This document shows, in pieces, positions 9,845 through 20,989 of a stretch of DNA of 64,000 nucleotides (position 1 is the stretch's first letter; the number at the start of each line of letters is the position of its first letter). A program made the position numbers and the translations under genes. Under the pieces are notes generated by a model, which saw only the letters and a list, made by a program, of their open reading frames with translations, did not search any database and was not told the origin of the DNA. Source of the DNA: Harmonia axyridis (taxonomy: Eukaryota; Arthropoda; Insecta; Coleoptera; Coccinellidae); the NCBI RefSeq assembly GCF_914767665.1, contig NC_059503.1:50336852-50400851 (forward strand), read 5' to 3'.

Positions 9845-11377
9845 ATGGCTCATGCGAATTTTGAAATTAAAAAACGAGGATCAAATAAAGGTAGATTAAC
9901 TTGTTTCGCGAAGTTTATCAAAGGTGTTCAAGATAAAGCTACTTTCAGTGAATTAGAGTTAATCCAGATAAGTGGAAGGCTTAATGCAGTTCAATTGTTA
10001 AAGTCAGAGTTCGATGAGTTACAAAATGTCATAGAGGCATCTGTTGAAGATGACCTCCTTAATCTTCAGTACGACGAAAGGGAAGATTTCGAAACGAACT
10101 ATTTCACGCAAGTCTCAATTGCAAAGAAGATGTTGAAAGATAATGAAAGGGTTGATTTCAGTCAACATTCTGTCGTTTCAAATCGATCTGAAAACTTTGG
10201 AATAGGTCAAAATCACAATGTGAGGTTGCCCACAAGAAACCTACCTAAATTCGATGGGGCTTTTCATGGATGGTTAGAGTTTCGTGACACATTTCGCTCA
10301 TTGATCCACGAAAACGCGTCTATCAGTGATGTTCAAAAATTCCATTACTTAAGAGCCTCGCTTGAGTCCGACGCAGCTCTGATAATTAAATCGTTGGAGA
10401 TGTCAGCAAAAAATTACGAGGTCGCTTGGAATGCTTTGACGGATCGGTATGACAACAATAAATTGCTTATCTTCAATCATGTCAAATCCTTATTTACATT
10501 CGATCCTATTCAGAAAGAGTCTGCTCACGCACTGAGAAATTTAATAGATATTTTTTCGAAAAATTTGAGATCCCTTGAGCAATTAAAACAACCAGTCGAA
10601 TACTGGGACACAATGTTAGTTTATCTCATATCGACAAAATTGGACTCTGCAACTCTACGTGAGTGGGAAATCTTCAAGGGTGATATAGATGTGCCCAAAT
10701 TTGACGACTTCAAGGCTTTCGTGAAAAATAGAGCTGACATGCTTGAGATGGTTGCTCAAAATCAGGTAGACAAGCGAAGGTCGTTTAATCCTCATACGAG
10801 GAACCATCAGACCAGAGGGTTTTTCAGCGCTGATTCGGATAGCTCGGAAAATGTTCATATTCAATGTGTCGTGTGTAAAGAAGCTCATTACGTTCAAAAT
10901 TGCAAAAATTTCCTAGAACTTAACCCCAACGATCGGGAGAAAAAGATCCGCTCCTTGAAATTGTGCACTAATTGTTTGAAAAAAGGACACTTTAATAGAA
11001 ATTGTCGTAGAAGCACTTGCAGGAAATGCGGATCGAAGCATAATACTTTACTGCACAAAAATACGGAGGACACAACGTCGCTCACCAAGGAACTTAACGA
11101 TAGTATTAAAAGGAGCGACCCTTCGGTCAATCTTTCAGCTTGTGATTCTATTTCGAACGTGTTATTATCAACAGCTTTCCTTCAAGTAACCGACACTCAA
11201 GGTGATACGCATATCATACGAGCATTGTTGGACTGTGGTGCACAATCTAGCTTCATAACGAAAGACTTATGTGAGAAACTGAATTTCAAAACCAGGCCGG
11301 TAAATATCTCGGTGTTAGGTTTAAATAACTTATCTTCAAATATCGATTCGAAATGTGAGATCAAGATCGAAAGTTAA
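9845..11377 (+). CDS. BEL Gag and start of protease
   Basis: 510 codons from ATG 9845. The N-terminal half resembles BEL capsid (LPKFDGAFHGWLEFRDTF near residue 133, the DUF1759-type region). Three cysteine/histidine clusters follow from about residue 339: CVVCKEAHYVQNC, CTNCLKKGHFNRNC and CRKCGSKHNTLLH, which should bind RNA. An aspartic-protease active site reads LLDCGAQSSFI near residue 460. TAA at 11375-11377 ends the frame, but the next frame (11378 on) is the same phase and continues the protein, so this is one nonsense change or a readthrough stop, not a frameshift. BEL elements usually have one uninterrupted gag-pol frame. Confidence 0.88.
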   Translation: MAHANFEIKKRGSNKGRLTCFAKFIKGVQDKATFSELELIQISGRLNAVQLLKSEFDELQNVIEASVEDDLLNLQYDEREDFETNYFTQVSIAKKMLKDNERVDFSQHSVVSNRSENFGIGQNHNVRLPTRNLPKFDGAFHGWLEFRDTFRSLIHENASISDVQKFHYLRASLESDAALIIKSLEMSAKNYEVAWNALTDRYDNNKLLIFNHVKSLFTFDPIQKESAHALRNLIDIFSKNLRSLEQLKQPVEYWDTMLVYLISTKLDSATLREWEIFKGDIDVPKFDDFKAFVKNRADMLEMVAQNQVDKRRSFNPHTRNHQTRGFFSADSDSSENVHIQCVVCKEAHYVQNCKNFLELNPNDREKKIRSLKLCTNCLKKGHFNRNCRRSTCRKCGSKHNTLLHKNTEDTTSLTKELNDSIKRSDPSVNLSACDSISNVLLSTAFLQVTDTQGDTHIIRALLDCGAQSSFITKDLCEKLNFKTRPVNISVLGLNNLSSNIDSKCEIKIES

Positions 11378-12709
11378 CATAACGAATTCAGTTTACAAAT
11401 GTGCTTTTTCGTGATCAAAGAAATCGCAGGAAACGTTCCTGCTGTATCGGTTGATACGTCTCACCTTCATGTACCGGATCATATCAGCCTTGCTGATCCA
11501 ACCTATTATAAGCCAGACAAAATTCAAATGCTCTTAGGTTCGGATGTGTTCTGGAACGTATTTAGCGTAGAGCAAATCTCGTTGGGTAAAAATCGCCCGA
11601 TCTTGCAGAAAACAAAATTGGGTTGGATCGTTTCGGGTCCGATCAGTTCGGGAGTTGTTTCAACAAGCTGCCATCTTGCTCAATTCAACACATCAAATCC
11701 GGATGTTCAGTTTTCATTGGCAAAATTCTGGGAGGTTGAAAACCAAGGTTCAGAACCAGTACATTCTCGAGACGAACAGATCTGCGAAGATCATTTCGTA
11801 AAATCCACTACTCGTGACGAAGACGGTCGGTTCATAGTGTATTTACCCCTTAAGGAACCCGTTACAAAACTTGGAGAATCTTTTGAAATAGCAAAAAAAC
11901 GGTTTTACTCCTTAGAACGGAAGTTACAGAATAAGCCGGAGTTCAAAAAATTGTACTGCGATTTCATGGAGGAATACGAAAGCTTAGGCCATATGAAGCG
12001 AGTGAATTCATCAAACGCGAACGAGATATTTTACTATATGCCGCACCATGGTGTATTGAAACAGGATAGTATAACTACAAAACTTCGAAGCGTATTTGAC
12101 GCATCGGCACCGACGAGTTCGGGTATTTCCTTAAATAACATTCAATATGTCGGACCGCAGTTACAGGATAGTCTTTTTTCGATATTGCTAAGATTTAGGA
12201 CTCACAAATTTGTCATTTGCGCGGACATAGCAAAGATGTACCGTCAAATCTTATTAGCGCCACAACAACACAAGTTGCAAAGAATTCTGTGGAGAAAAAA
12301 CGTGGATGACCCATTAGGGGTTTATGAGATGCAAACGGTTACATATGGGACAACCGCAGCCTCTTATTTGGCAATTCGCTGTCTGTTCGCGATAGCAAAT
12401 GACAACGCTTCGAAATTTCCGAAAATTGCTCATATAATTAAGACCGATTTTTACGTGGACGATTTATTGACTGGGTCTGATAATTTGGAAGAAGCCGCTA
12501 ACATATGTAGAGACATTAGGAATGTTCTCAAACAGGGCGGATTCGAACTTCGTAAATTCTATTCGAACGATGAATCAGTCTTGCGGCATATCGACACTAG
12601 GGAATCAGACCTAGATACCATAAATTTCAGCGAGCAAGAAAATACAAAAACCTCAGGTATATCATGGAGACCGAAACTTGATAAACTACGTTATATCGGA
12701 AGAAATTAA
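11378..12709 (+). pseudogene. BEL pol part 1: end of protease and reverse transcriptase
   Basis: In phase with gag. IQMLLGSDVFW is the second protease motif. The RT follows: LRSVFDASAPTSSGISLN, ADIAKMYRQILLAPQQHK and the catalytic FYVDDLLTG near 12450. The frame is lost at about 12675-12690 and the protein continues one frame away, so a 1-2 base indel separates the RT from the connection domain. The first ATG at 11399 is not a real start. Confidence 0.88.
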
Positions 12710-13082
12710 CCATAGATTTATGATCACAAAACGATCTATTTTATCAAGTATTGCCCAAATTTTCGACCCTCTTGGTCTACTCGCTCCGTGTGACATTACC
12801 GCAAAGATCATGCTGCAAAAGATATGGCTTGAGAAACTTTCATGGGATGAGATTGTTCCCATTCCGCTGTTCACCTCATGGCGCGAGTTTCGAGATCAAC
12901 TGCCCATGCTCAATAGAGTTTTCATAAACAGAAGGGTAATTTGCAATAATCCCGTGCGTATAGAATTACACGGCTTCTCCGACGCATCGGAAGAAGCTTA
13001 TGGCGGCTGCCTGTACATCAAGTCCATTGATGAGAAAGGCACACGGTATTACTATGCGCTAAGTCGAAGGTCGCCCCTCTGA
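12678..13082 (+). pseudogene. BEL pol part 2: RT connection and start of RNase H
   Basis: Reads YVISEEINHRFMITKRSIL, then IFDPLGLLAPCDITAKIM, the conserved BEL region after the RT. RNase H begins at HGFSDASEEAYGGCLY (first catalytic Asp). A single-base indel near 13058 moves the frame, so the natural continuation APLKTITLPRLELMAA is read from about 13060 in another phase. Confidence 0.85.
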
Positions 13083-13354
13083 AGACCATCACACTTCCCC
13101 GATTGGAATTGATGGCAGCTTGGGTTCTTGCCAAATTATCAAGTGTCACGAGAAAGTCACTTCATAATGTCAAATTCGATGCGTGCTATCTCTGGTCTGA
13201 TTCCACTATAGTTTTAGGTTGGATAAAGCAGCCACCGAACAAACTAAAAACCTTCGTTAGCAATCGTGTAGCCAAAATACAAGAACTTCAACTGATACTT
13301 GGAATCACGTACCTACGAAAGAAAATGCTGCTGATTTATTGTCGCGAGGAGTAA
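13060..13354 (+). pseudogene. BEL pol part 3: RNase H
   Basis: Contains LPRLELMAAWVLAKL and YLWSDSTIVLGWIKQPP, the remaining RNase H core motifs of BEL elements (the SDS motif holds an active-site Asp). A third frameshift near 13285-13300 ends this reading; the conserved WNHVPTKENAADLLSRG motif follows in the next frame. Confidence 0.82.
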
Positions 13355-14130
13355 AACCGAAGTCACTCGTAGACAACGATCTGTGGTGGAAGGGTCCTTC
13401 ATTGTTGAAACAAACTTACAGCTTGCACCTTACTAATCACTTTCCAGTTGAAAACCTGCCTGACATGCGAGTTCCACGAATACAAGCCTTTTCAGTTGAA
13501 ATGTCCGAGGAAAATTTGTTGAAGAGATACTCAAAATTATCCAAACTAAAAAGGGTCGTAGCATACATCATGAGATTTCATGCGAATTGTAGAGCCAAAC
13601 GGAACAATACAAAAACATTTACAGGAAATCTTACGGCTGAAGAAATAGAATTTGCTTTACTGAAATTGTTGAAAATATCACAGGCTCACTGGTTTAAAAA
13701 TGAAATTTCTAAAATCGAAGCGCAACGGCCAGTGGCGAATAGTAAACTCTGTAATTTGAACCCTTTTTTAGATGACCGCGGTATCCTAAAGGTTGGGGGT
13801 CGCTTAAATAATTCCAAATTCAAATTTGAAGAGAAAAACCCGGCTATTTTAAGCCCTCGGAGTCATCTGGCAAGGTTAATTGCAGAAGAGACACACCTTA
13901 GACTTATGCATGCTGGCCCCCAACATACTTTAGCAATCGTGCGAGAGAACTTTTGGATCGTGGGCGGTCGTATTTTGATTAAACGTGTCGTCCACCAGTG
14001 TATTCCCTGTTTTCGGTACAATCCAAAGCCAATAAGTCCAATAATGGCCCCCCTACCCGGGATACGTGTAGAACCTAGACCACCCTTTCAGGTGACTGGT
14101 GTTGATTACGCAGGGCCTATGAACATTTAA
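13290..14130 (+). pseudogene. BEL pol part 4: integrase zinc finger and core start
   Basis: After DLLSRGVKPK, the His-Cys finger is visible: HLRLMHAGPQHTL with C-x2-C in VVHQCIPCFRY. The catalytic core starts with PPFQVTGVDYAGPMNI (first Asp). TAA at 14128-14130 is in frame with the rest of the integrase at 14131-15012, so it is a second nonsense change. Confidence 0.85.
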
Positions 14131-15012
14131 GGCAGAGCCGGTCGCGGATTTAAGATAAGCAAGGCTTACGTTTGTCTATTCATATTTACCGTGACCAAAG
14201 CAATCCACATCGAGCTAGTAACTGATTTGTCCAAAGATATGTTCTCATTAGCGCTCAAGCGATTTGTGTCACGGAGGGGAAGACCATCTATAATATACAG
14301 TGATAATGGTACCAATTTCAAGGCGGCAAGCCGCGAACTTATCGAATTGAGGAGGTTCATTTCGAATCATAAAGAAGAATTAGAAGAATCTTTCGGTCAA
14401 AACGATTTCAATTGGAAATTAATTCCCCCTGACTACCCTCATTTTGGCGGGCTGTGGGAGGCAGGAGTCAAGCGAATGAAATACCACTTACGCCGGTTAA
14501 CCAAAGATTTGGTATTGACGTTTGAGCATTTGAACACCTTACTTATAGAAATAGAGGCCATTCTAAATTCCAGACCTTTATTCCCGCTTTCCGACTCACC
14601 CCACGACCTACTCCCTTTAACACCTGCACACTTTCTGATAGGAAGATCATCATCTTCATATTTCCACGAACCAGACGTGACACATATAGCAGTGAATAGG
14701 CTGTCATTGTATCAACATCTTACACAAGTGAAGCAACACATTTGGAAGAGATGGTCCAAGGAGTATATTAGTGAGCTTCAACAACGTACGAAGTGGAGGT
14801 CGAACCATGGCTCCCTCAAAATCAACTCACTGGTTTTATTGAAGGAAGACAATGCTCCCTTAATGCATTGGAAGCTGGGAAGAATAGAAACCATCCACTT
14901 TGGTAGCGACGGAGTTGGAAGGATTGCGACGATCAGAACACAGGGTGGCGTAGTCCAGAGATCGTTTCCTAGGATATGTCCATTGTCCATCGAATCTACC
15001 GAAGATCATTGA
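14131..15012 (+). pseudogene. BEL pol part 5: integrase core and C-terminal domain
   Basis: Continues in phase with the previous part: TKAIHIELVTDLS, then SDNGTNFKAAS (second Asp), then GGLWEAGVKRMK (catalytic Glu), giving the D,D,E triad with the first Asp at about 14104. The C-terminal part, KWRSNHGSLKINSLVLLKED and W-LGRIE, is the DUF5641-like domain of BEL integrases. It ends at TGA 15010-15012, 27 bp before the 3' LTR. Confidence 0.88.
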
Positions 15013-15039
15013 AAGCAAACCCTTTCAAGGCCGGGGCCA

Positions 15040-15281
15040 TGTTCAAGAATCAAGACGACGATTTAAAAATAACCCGGTCTAAAAATAGCTCGGAAGGGAC
15101 GAGCCCTTCTACCTGCGCCCCATAGCAACAAGTGTTGGGTACCTCGTCGATGTTTCACTGGGAGAGGCAGTAAGTTTCCAACATTCCAAAGATCGCATCT
15201 ACACTATGTTAAAATCTGTATAAATTGTTTTACGTTTGTGAAAATAAACCTTGTTACATAAAGTCAAGAAATTTCTATACC
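15040..15281 (+). repeat. BEL 3' LTR
   Basis: 242 bp pair of 9226-9467, preceded by the G-rich tract AAGGCCGGGGCCA. AATAAA at about 15243-15248 could serve as the poly(A) signal. Ends CTATACC and is followed by the CTTGC duplication. Confidence 0.92.
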
Positions 15282-16041
15282 CTTGCAGTAATTTCTTGTT
15301 GGATGGCTAAAAGAAATCCTTCCTTTTCTGGATACATCACACCTGATGTGAGCCAATTGTTCGACGCTTCAATGTCGACATGATCCTGGATCACCTCGTT
15401 GAAATGTCGTCCATGTAGGGGCTTTTCTCTCCATCTTTGCAGTTTTTCTTGGATTGTCTGGTGGTTGTATGACAATTGCTTCTTGTGCAGTTGTAAAGGT
15501 GTTGATTCGTCTGCTTCACACAGTACTTTGTAGATCTCTGACGTGCCTGATTTGTCTTTGAAGTATGTTTGTAGGCATTTAATTTGCCCATGGGCAAGTT
15601 CCATGATGTCTAGCAGACCTCTGCCTCCTTTATTCCTCGGCAGTGTCGTCCTTTCAATGCTTCTTTTCGGATGGTGCTTGTGTGCTTCCGTCATCAAGGT
15701 TCACATTTTGCGTTGCAGGTTTTCTATAACTGTTTTGCTCCATGGAATGATACCGAAAGAGTATGTGAGAATTGAACATGCATATGTATTGATAGCTCTC
15801 GTCATGTTCTTGCTGTTGAGGTTTGTTTTTAAAATTTTGTTGATTCTCCTAATGAACTCAGTTGTTAAGTCTTCCTTCAGTCTTCGATGGTTTATTCGTC
15901 GGTTTTGTTTCATTCCTAGGTATTTATAAAGATCGTCCGATTTCATTGCTTCTATCTCCTGTCAATTGGAGAGAGCTATCGGTTCATCTTTGATTTTTCC
16001 ACGAACTACGCTAATAGTACGACACTTGTCCAATCCGAAAA
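15282..16041 (-). pseudogene. R4/Dong-like LINE 3' end, proximal half (RT thumb and linker)
   Basis: The minus strand encodes, in two frames (15701-15946 and 15275-15697), the region after the RT palm: DDLYKYLGMKQNRRIN, TRAINTYACSILTYSFG, TTLPRNKGGRGLLDIMEL and PLQLHKKQLSYNHQT. It ends with NNWLTSGVMYPE at the BEL insertion. The upstream limit is about 16041 (GLDKCRT), where the copy is 5' truncated and abuts a hAT transposase. It is more than 90% identical by eye to the copy at 40975-41730. Confidence 0.82.
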
Positions 16042-16515
16042 AAAAATAAACTATTGTTATAATAATCTTCACTGCGTCATTCATCACAGTGTTCAGCTCA
16101 GGAGAAAGCTTTTTTGCAGCTAGTTGCTCCCGATGGACCTCTTTTAATTTGGCCACTACTTCTGAGTGACGACCAGTCATGCTCGCAGCAGCGTCAGTAC
16201 ACACTCCGACGCATTTGCTCCAGTCTATCCCCAGCGTCTTAAAAAACTCATTAAGAGCAGTAAATATTTCTGAACAAGTGATTCGTCCAGGTAATTCGAG
16301 ACAACAAAGAAGTTCTTTTCTTAAATCTTCTTCACTATATCTCACGAAGTTGAATCGCAAATTACTTGATTTCTGTATACCCGTTACGACTTGATTTTCA
16401 ATATCGGCAGCCATCTCAACAATTCTTCTCATAATAAACTTTTTTGTATTGTTTATTGTAATTTTGTATTCTTCCCCATTCTGTAATTGGCTTAGGCTGT
16501 AGATGGGTGTAGTAA

Positions 16516-16548
<33 letters not shown>

Positions 16549-17181
16549 AGTGGTGTCCGAAAGTGGTAAGGCCTCTAGTTTTACAGCGGCTTGAGGACCT
16601 AAAATTTCTCGAGCGACATCTAAGATGCAAGGCTTTACTAACCCCTCGCCAATAGTAAATGGTTTTTTGGATTTAGCTATTCGATAAGGATTTTACTGTA
16701 AAATCCTTATGTTTAGAATGCAAATGACGAGCAAGTTTGGATGGTTTCATAGCTTCATTCGATGTAAATTCCGAACATACTACACACAAAGGCCGAGGCG
16801 ACAGTTCATTGCCTGAGGCTACAATGAAACCAAGCTTCAAATACTCTTTATTGTAATGTCTTACATAGTCTCCTTTCCTTATTTTGGTTTGTATTTCACA
16901 TTTCTTAGTATCAACGTATTTATTTTTTTGTGTTTGCCCTGAATTTGAAGCACTAGTACTTGGCAAACTTTCAGCATTATCAGCATCTTTCTCCTGAACA
17001 TTGTCCCTGTTTCTACTAAAGAACTTTGAGAGATTTTACTGTTCGTCTTTATTTGTCTCCATAATGTAAATAGGGTATCAGATTTTACGGAAAAAAATCT
17101 CTTGTTTTCAGTACAAAATATTTTCAACAATACGTACGGTGTCAAAAAGAACCGCCGCGGACCGGAGGTTGAAGAACACTG
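16041..17181 (-). mobile_element. hAT element fragment encoding a ZBED5-like transposase (5' part)
   Basis: The 5' end at 17181 reads CAGTGTTCTTCAACCTCCGG on the minus strand, the terminal style of Charlie/ZBED5-type hAT elements. A BED zinc finger follows at about 16690-16860 (VRHYNKEYLKLGFI, then CVVC and HLHSKH), and further on the DDE-region motif GVCTDAAASMTGRHSEV at about 16160-16220. The 3' part is missing where the R4/Dong-like fragment begins. About 125 bp carrying an (AAAT)n tract (16434-16558) interrupts the protein between SDTT and MRRIVEMAADIE. The frame is broken, so no active transposase is made. Confidence 0.8.
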
Positions 17182-17577
17182 GTCTAGCTTATCCACTATT
17201 CCGCGTGCAAGGATTTTTATGACGGTCTTTGCAGTTGAATGGAGCAATATATTTCTCCTGGAGGGATGTGATATATTTTATTTTCATGAGGAGAAAAAAA
17301 AAAGTTTTTGAGTTATAATGTTGATGCAAAACTTCATTTTCATTATTATAATTTTTAATTTCAAAACAATCATGGTGTCCATTCAATTATCCTGTACCTT
17401 TCCAAAATGAGAAATTTAAAAATCGGAATTTTCATAAGATCAAACGGTTTTTTCTCAATATCTAGACAAAAGACTTGACACGAAGATCGCAGCACTTGAT
17501 TAGTTCAGACTATCTTGAGTACATAATTCAATAAAATAGGATGATCACTATTACTACAAATATTGGAAAATTATGTA
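17182..17577. other. AT-rich spacer without recognised feature
   Basis: No open frame with family resemblance and no clear repeats, apart from an A-run at about 17293-17303. Confidence 0.6.
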
Positions 17578-19123
17578 CAGGGTGGGCAAATAAGCGAGGT
17601 AAGCGGCTATATCTCAGGAACCACTCATCATAGAGACTTGCGGTAAAAAATTTTACCACTAAAGTAAACAAAAGAAAACACTGGAAATTGTTTTAAAGTT
17701 CAGACCTCCACCGCTAGGGGGCGTAATAGCTATCGTCGAGTAGAAAAATGCATTTTACCCGAAAAATTTTCATATTAAGTTGGAAAAAAATATCATCACT
17801 GTAAACCTTGGAAAATTCTCTATCTTTTCGAATTGTCACTTTCGATTTTGCGACATCAAATAAGGGTGGGGGAAAGATAGAAATCTGACTGATTGAAATG
17901 TCTGTAACTTCAGTTTGGCTCAACATTTTTGAGCAAATTAGATCTTATTTGAGAGACAACATCTTGTTGATTAAGGAAAAAATATACTCATGATGAATTT
18001 GATTCAGCTGCTTCCGATAGGGAGCGCTAAGTCAGAAGTTCATTGTTTTGTTCATTTTTCTCTGAAATTTCAAATGTAATGATAGGATTTTCTTTACAGA
18101 AACAAAAATTTCATTGAATTTGCATGAAAAAACCTCAGGGTCGCAAAGCGATAATTTCAGGCGTTCTGAAGTTATGGCCGAAAGAAGATATTCTTCAACT
18201 GATGCACTGCGAAAAACCAAATTGAGTCTTCAAGTTCTAACAGAAACAGAAATCCCATCAAATTTGTATGAAAAAACCAAAAGGTCGCAAAGCGATAGCT
18301 TCAGGCGTTCTGGAGTTATGGCCGAAAGAAGACACAATTTAGTTTTTCAGTGCATCAGTTGAAGAATATCTTCTTTCGGCCATAACTCCAGAACCCCTGA
18401 AGCTATCGCTTTGCGACCTTTTGGTTTTTTCATACAAATTTGATGGGATTTCTGTTTCTGTCAGAACTTAAAACACAATTTGATTTTTCACAGTGCATCA
18501 GCTAAAGAATATCTTCTTTCGGCCATAACTTCAGAACGCATGAAATTATCGCTTTGCGACCTCCAGGTGTTTTCATGCAAATTTGATGGAACTTGTGTTT
18601 CTGTTAGGAAAATCATATCATTACATTTGAAATTTCGGAGTAAAATGAACAAAACAATGAACTTCTGACTTAGCGCCCCCTATCGAAAGCAGCAGAAACA
18701 AATTTATCATGGCTATATTTTGTCCTCAATCAACAAGATATTATCTTTCAGACGAGATCTAATTTGCTCAAAAATGTTGAGCCAAACTGAAGTTACAGGC
18801 GTTTCAATCAGTCAGATTTCTCCCTTTCACCTACCCTTATTTGATGTCGTAAAATCGAAAGTGACAATTCAAACAGATAGAGAATTTTCCAAGGATTACA
18901 GTGATGATATTTTTTCTTCAACTTCATTTGAAACATTTTCGAGTAAAATTCATTTTTCTACTCAATGGTAGCTATTACGCCCCCTAGCGGTAGAGGTATG
19001 AACTTCAAAACAATTTCCAGTGTGTTCTCTTGTACACTTTAGTGGTAAAATTTTTTACCGCAAGTATCTACGATGAGTAGATCCTGAGATATAGCCGCTT
19101 ACCTCGCTTATTTGCCCACCCTG
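17578..19123. mobile_element. Mariner-type foldback element (1.55 kb)
   Basis: The ends CAGGGTGGGCAAAT (17578) and ATTTGCCCACCCTG (ending 19123) are flanked by TA on both sides (17576-17577 and 19124-19125), as for Tc1/mariner insertions. The whole element is one long inverted repeat with arms of about 770 bp centred near 18358, clearly diverged (perhaps 85-90% identical by eye). Each arm holds two copies of a 115-130 bp subunit with the motif GCGACC and the phrase CTTTCGGCCATAACT. It has no transposase; mobilisation would need a mariner-family enzyme in trans. Confidence 0.85.
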
Positions 19124-19355
19124 TACAATATTGATATATTCATTTTGATAGCATAGTCTGAAAACCCTCACATAGTTTGTTTCACATAATTAAAAAAACA
19201 TAATCATTCATCAAATTTGAAGACAAATTGATTACATCCTCAAGTACATAAAAAATGATAAATTCATATGCAATAACAAATTTTGACTAAAGTTAAAGAT
19301 CAATCAATAATAAAAATTAATGAATCAGAAAAATATAATATGATTGCATAGTTTT
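19124..19355 (-). other. Downstream flank / probable 3' UTR of CSTF3
   Basis: AT-rich sequence immediately after the CSTF3 stop codon on the minus strand, ending at the foldback element. I see no canonical AATAAA on the minus strand, so the poly(A) site is uncertain. Confidence 0.4.
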
Positions 19356-19558
19356 CTATGCTTTCACTCTCTTTTGTTGTCTCTGTCTGTATATGTCATT
19401 CATCGGCGGCAAAGGGCCGTCTTCGTCGTCCGAACCTTCCATCAAACCAATCTTTCTCCTCCTCTTTATTCCTATTCCTCCGCCTTCTTCCATTATCCAA
19501 TGCACTGATTTCGCAAGATCAAAAAGACGGATGTCTCCATGTTCTGATGGTTGTGGTG
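19356..19558 (-). CDS. CSTF3: CSTF3 (CstF-77, su(f)) terminal coding exon
   Basis: Last coding exon of the cleavage stimulation factor 77 kDa subunit, a nuclear scaffold that joins CstF-64 and CstF-50 and helps choose pre-mRNA poly(A) sites. It encodes PSEHGDIRLFDLAKSVHWIM, a basic stretch GIKRRRKIG, an acidic GSDDEDG and the terminal PMNDIYRQRQQKRVKA. This matches the highly conserved DIYR-RQQKR C-terminus of animal CstF-77. The acceptor at 19559-19560 reads AAATTTCAG on the minus strand. The exon enters in phase 1 (G|CA), and TAG at 19356-19358 ends the protein. No lesions. Confidence 0.95.
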
Positions 19559-19692
19559 CTGAAAATTTGAGAAAAATGGACCGCATTACTTTTTTGGAGA
19601 GAAATATCAAACGTTTTAAACGGGAGGTAAGAAAACATAAAATCTCCGGAAAATCATGACAATACAATGTTGGTATAGAAATGAATAATTAC

Positions 19693-19827
19693 CTGAATCC
19701 GGAAGACGAATTCTATTGAAAACATCTGTAAGTTGATCAATAACAACAAATGGACCTTTGAAACAATTAGGAGGTGGCAGTAATGTGCACAAATGTGCGG
19801 CCGCTGGAGGAAATGGAAAGGATCCAC
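19693..19827 (-). CDS. CSTF3: CSTF3 coding exon (Pro-rich C-terminal segment)
   Basis: Encodes [20 protein letters not shown] then [24 protein letters not shown], matching the proline-rich region of CstF-77 implicated in binding the CstF-64 hinge and CstF-50. Acceptor TTTTATAG and donor GTAATT are present. Phases fit both neighbours (CCA G|GT GGA upstream, TCA G|CA downstream). 135 bp. Confidence 0.94.
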
Positions 19828-20614
19828 CTATAAAATAATTGTTAGTGCTATAGTATAAATCCAATACTGTTATTGCCAATATCAATGACTTCTATTGAGA
19901 TATACATATCCAAAATCCAATTTTTCTAGATATAACTCCCATGTACATGTAGCCATCTGTAGTTCATAGGTTTTTAGATCACAAAAAATTATTATTTTAT
20001 TGTGTATAAAAATTATTAGCATGAATTTTTGGATAACCAACTTTAAATACCAGTGAAATCTGAAAGCTAAATTCTACAAAACAAAAATAATCTCCCAATG
20101 ATACAATATGATGATATAAAATCATTTCAGATGAATAGAAGAATATATTATTATAAATTCCAATATTACACCTTATACGGGAAGAAACTGTGGAAGAATT
20201 GCATTGATTTATTTTTCTCTTAAAGTGTTGAAAGAGTTGAAGCGTTAAAAAAAAAGAACAACAATCGACAATGATGAGATATGTGAATAATTGAGACCTT
20301 GACAATATTAATTTTATCTATTGTTCATCTGCCAGAAGTGGTTAAAGAATGGCTACGTCAATATTAAACATTTTAAACGGATATCATTTAGGTGGAGACA
20401 TAAATTAGAATCGTTCGGCAAAAGCTTTCTGATGCATCGTTATGAAATCAACTTATGAATCAGCCATTGTTATGATTATGATTGTGTAAAATGAAAATAA
20501 CCTTCAGGGTGCATTTATGCAGCATCAAATGACAAAAGCTATTCACTTTTAACTTGATCAACTTTTTTCTTTATGTATAACAGGTAGGTACGTAAAAGTA
20601 AAGTTGCCATTTAC
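19828..20614 (-). other. CSTF3 intron, no recognised element
   Basis: 787 bp of AT-rich intron. I see no coding frame with homology and no clear TE ends. Confidence 0.6.
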
Positions 20615-20775
20615 CTGGTACTGGGTGTTCACCAGGAATAGGGTTAGCCTTGGGTTTATAAGGAATCATCTGTGCATAATCTGGCATGGGTAAGGGGGAT
20701 TCTGAATCTCCAGAGATAATAGAATGAAGGATATGATTTCTCCCAGCACTTGTTATGTTGATAACTTCTGTGTAC
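20615..20775 (-). CDS. CSTF3: CSTF3 coding exon
   Basis: Encodes GYTEVINITSAGRNHILHSI and then SESPLPMPDYAQMIPYKPKA and PGEHPVPG. QMIPYKP and HPVPG are conserved between the HAT repeats and the proline-rich tail of animal CstF-77. The acceptor TTTTTAG gives the G of GGG TAC, and the donor GTAAAT follows CCA G. 161 bp, no stops. Confidence 0.94.
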
Positions 20776-20989
20776 CTAAAAACAAAATGGAACACTTCAA
20801 AAAAGTCTAAAACTCTACCAAAGAATATTCGATGTATAAACGATCGGAAGCCAATAGGCTTTCAAATTTCAATTTCAACAAACATGCTGCCCCACAAATG
20901 TTAAGAAAGTTCAGAGAAGGGAGCAAAATATCTGGGAGTAATTCTAGATGAAAGAATGAACTTTAACAAATACAATAAAACAGAAAAAA

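Larger units (their letters stand above)
9221..15286 (+). mobile_element. BEL/Pao LTR retrotransposon inserted in the R4/Dong-like fragment
   Basis: Complete structure: 5-bp target duplication CTTGC (9221-9225 and 15282-15286), two 242 bp LTRs, a primer-binding site, gag, protease, RT, RNase H and integrase in BEL order, and a purine/G-rich tract before the 3' LTR. Removing it and one TSD restores an uninterrupted R4/Dong-like sequence matching the other copies, so the boundaries are secure. The internal frame has two in-frame stops and three frameshifts, so this copy is not autonomous. Confidence 0.93.

Noticed and set aside
19358..19659. Plus-strand frames over the last CSTF3 exon
   Set aside because: The minus strand encodes the conserved CstF-77 C-terminus with splice sites; the plus frames are shadows.
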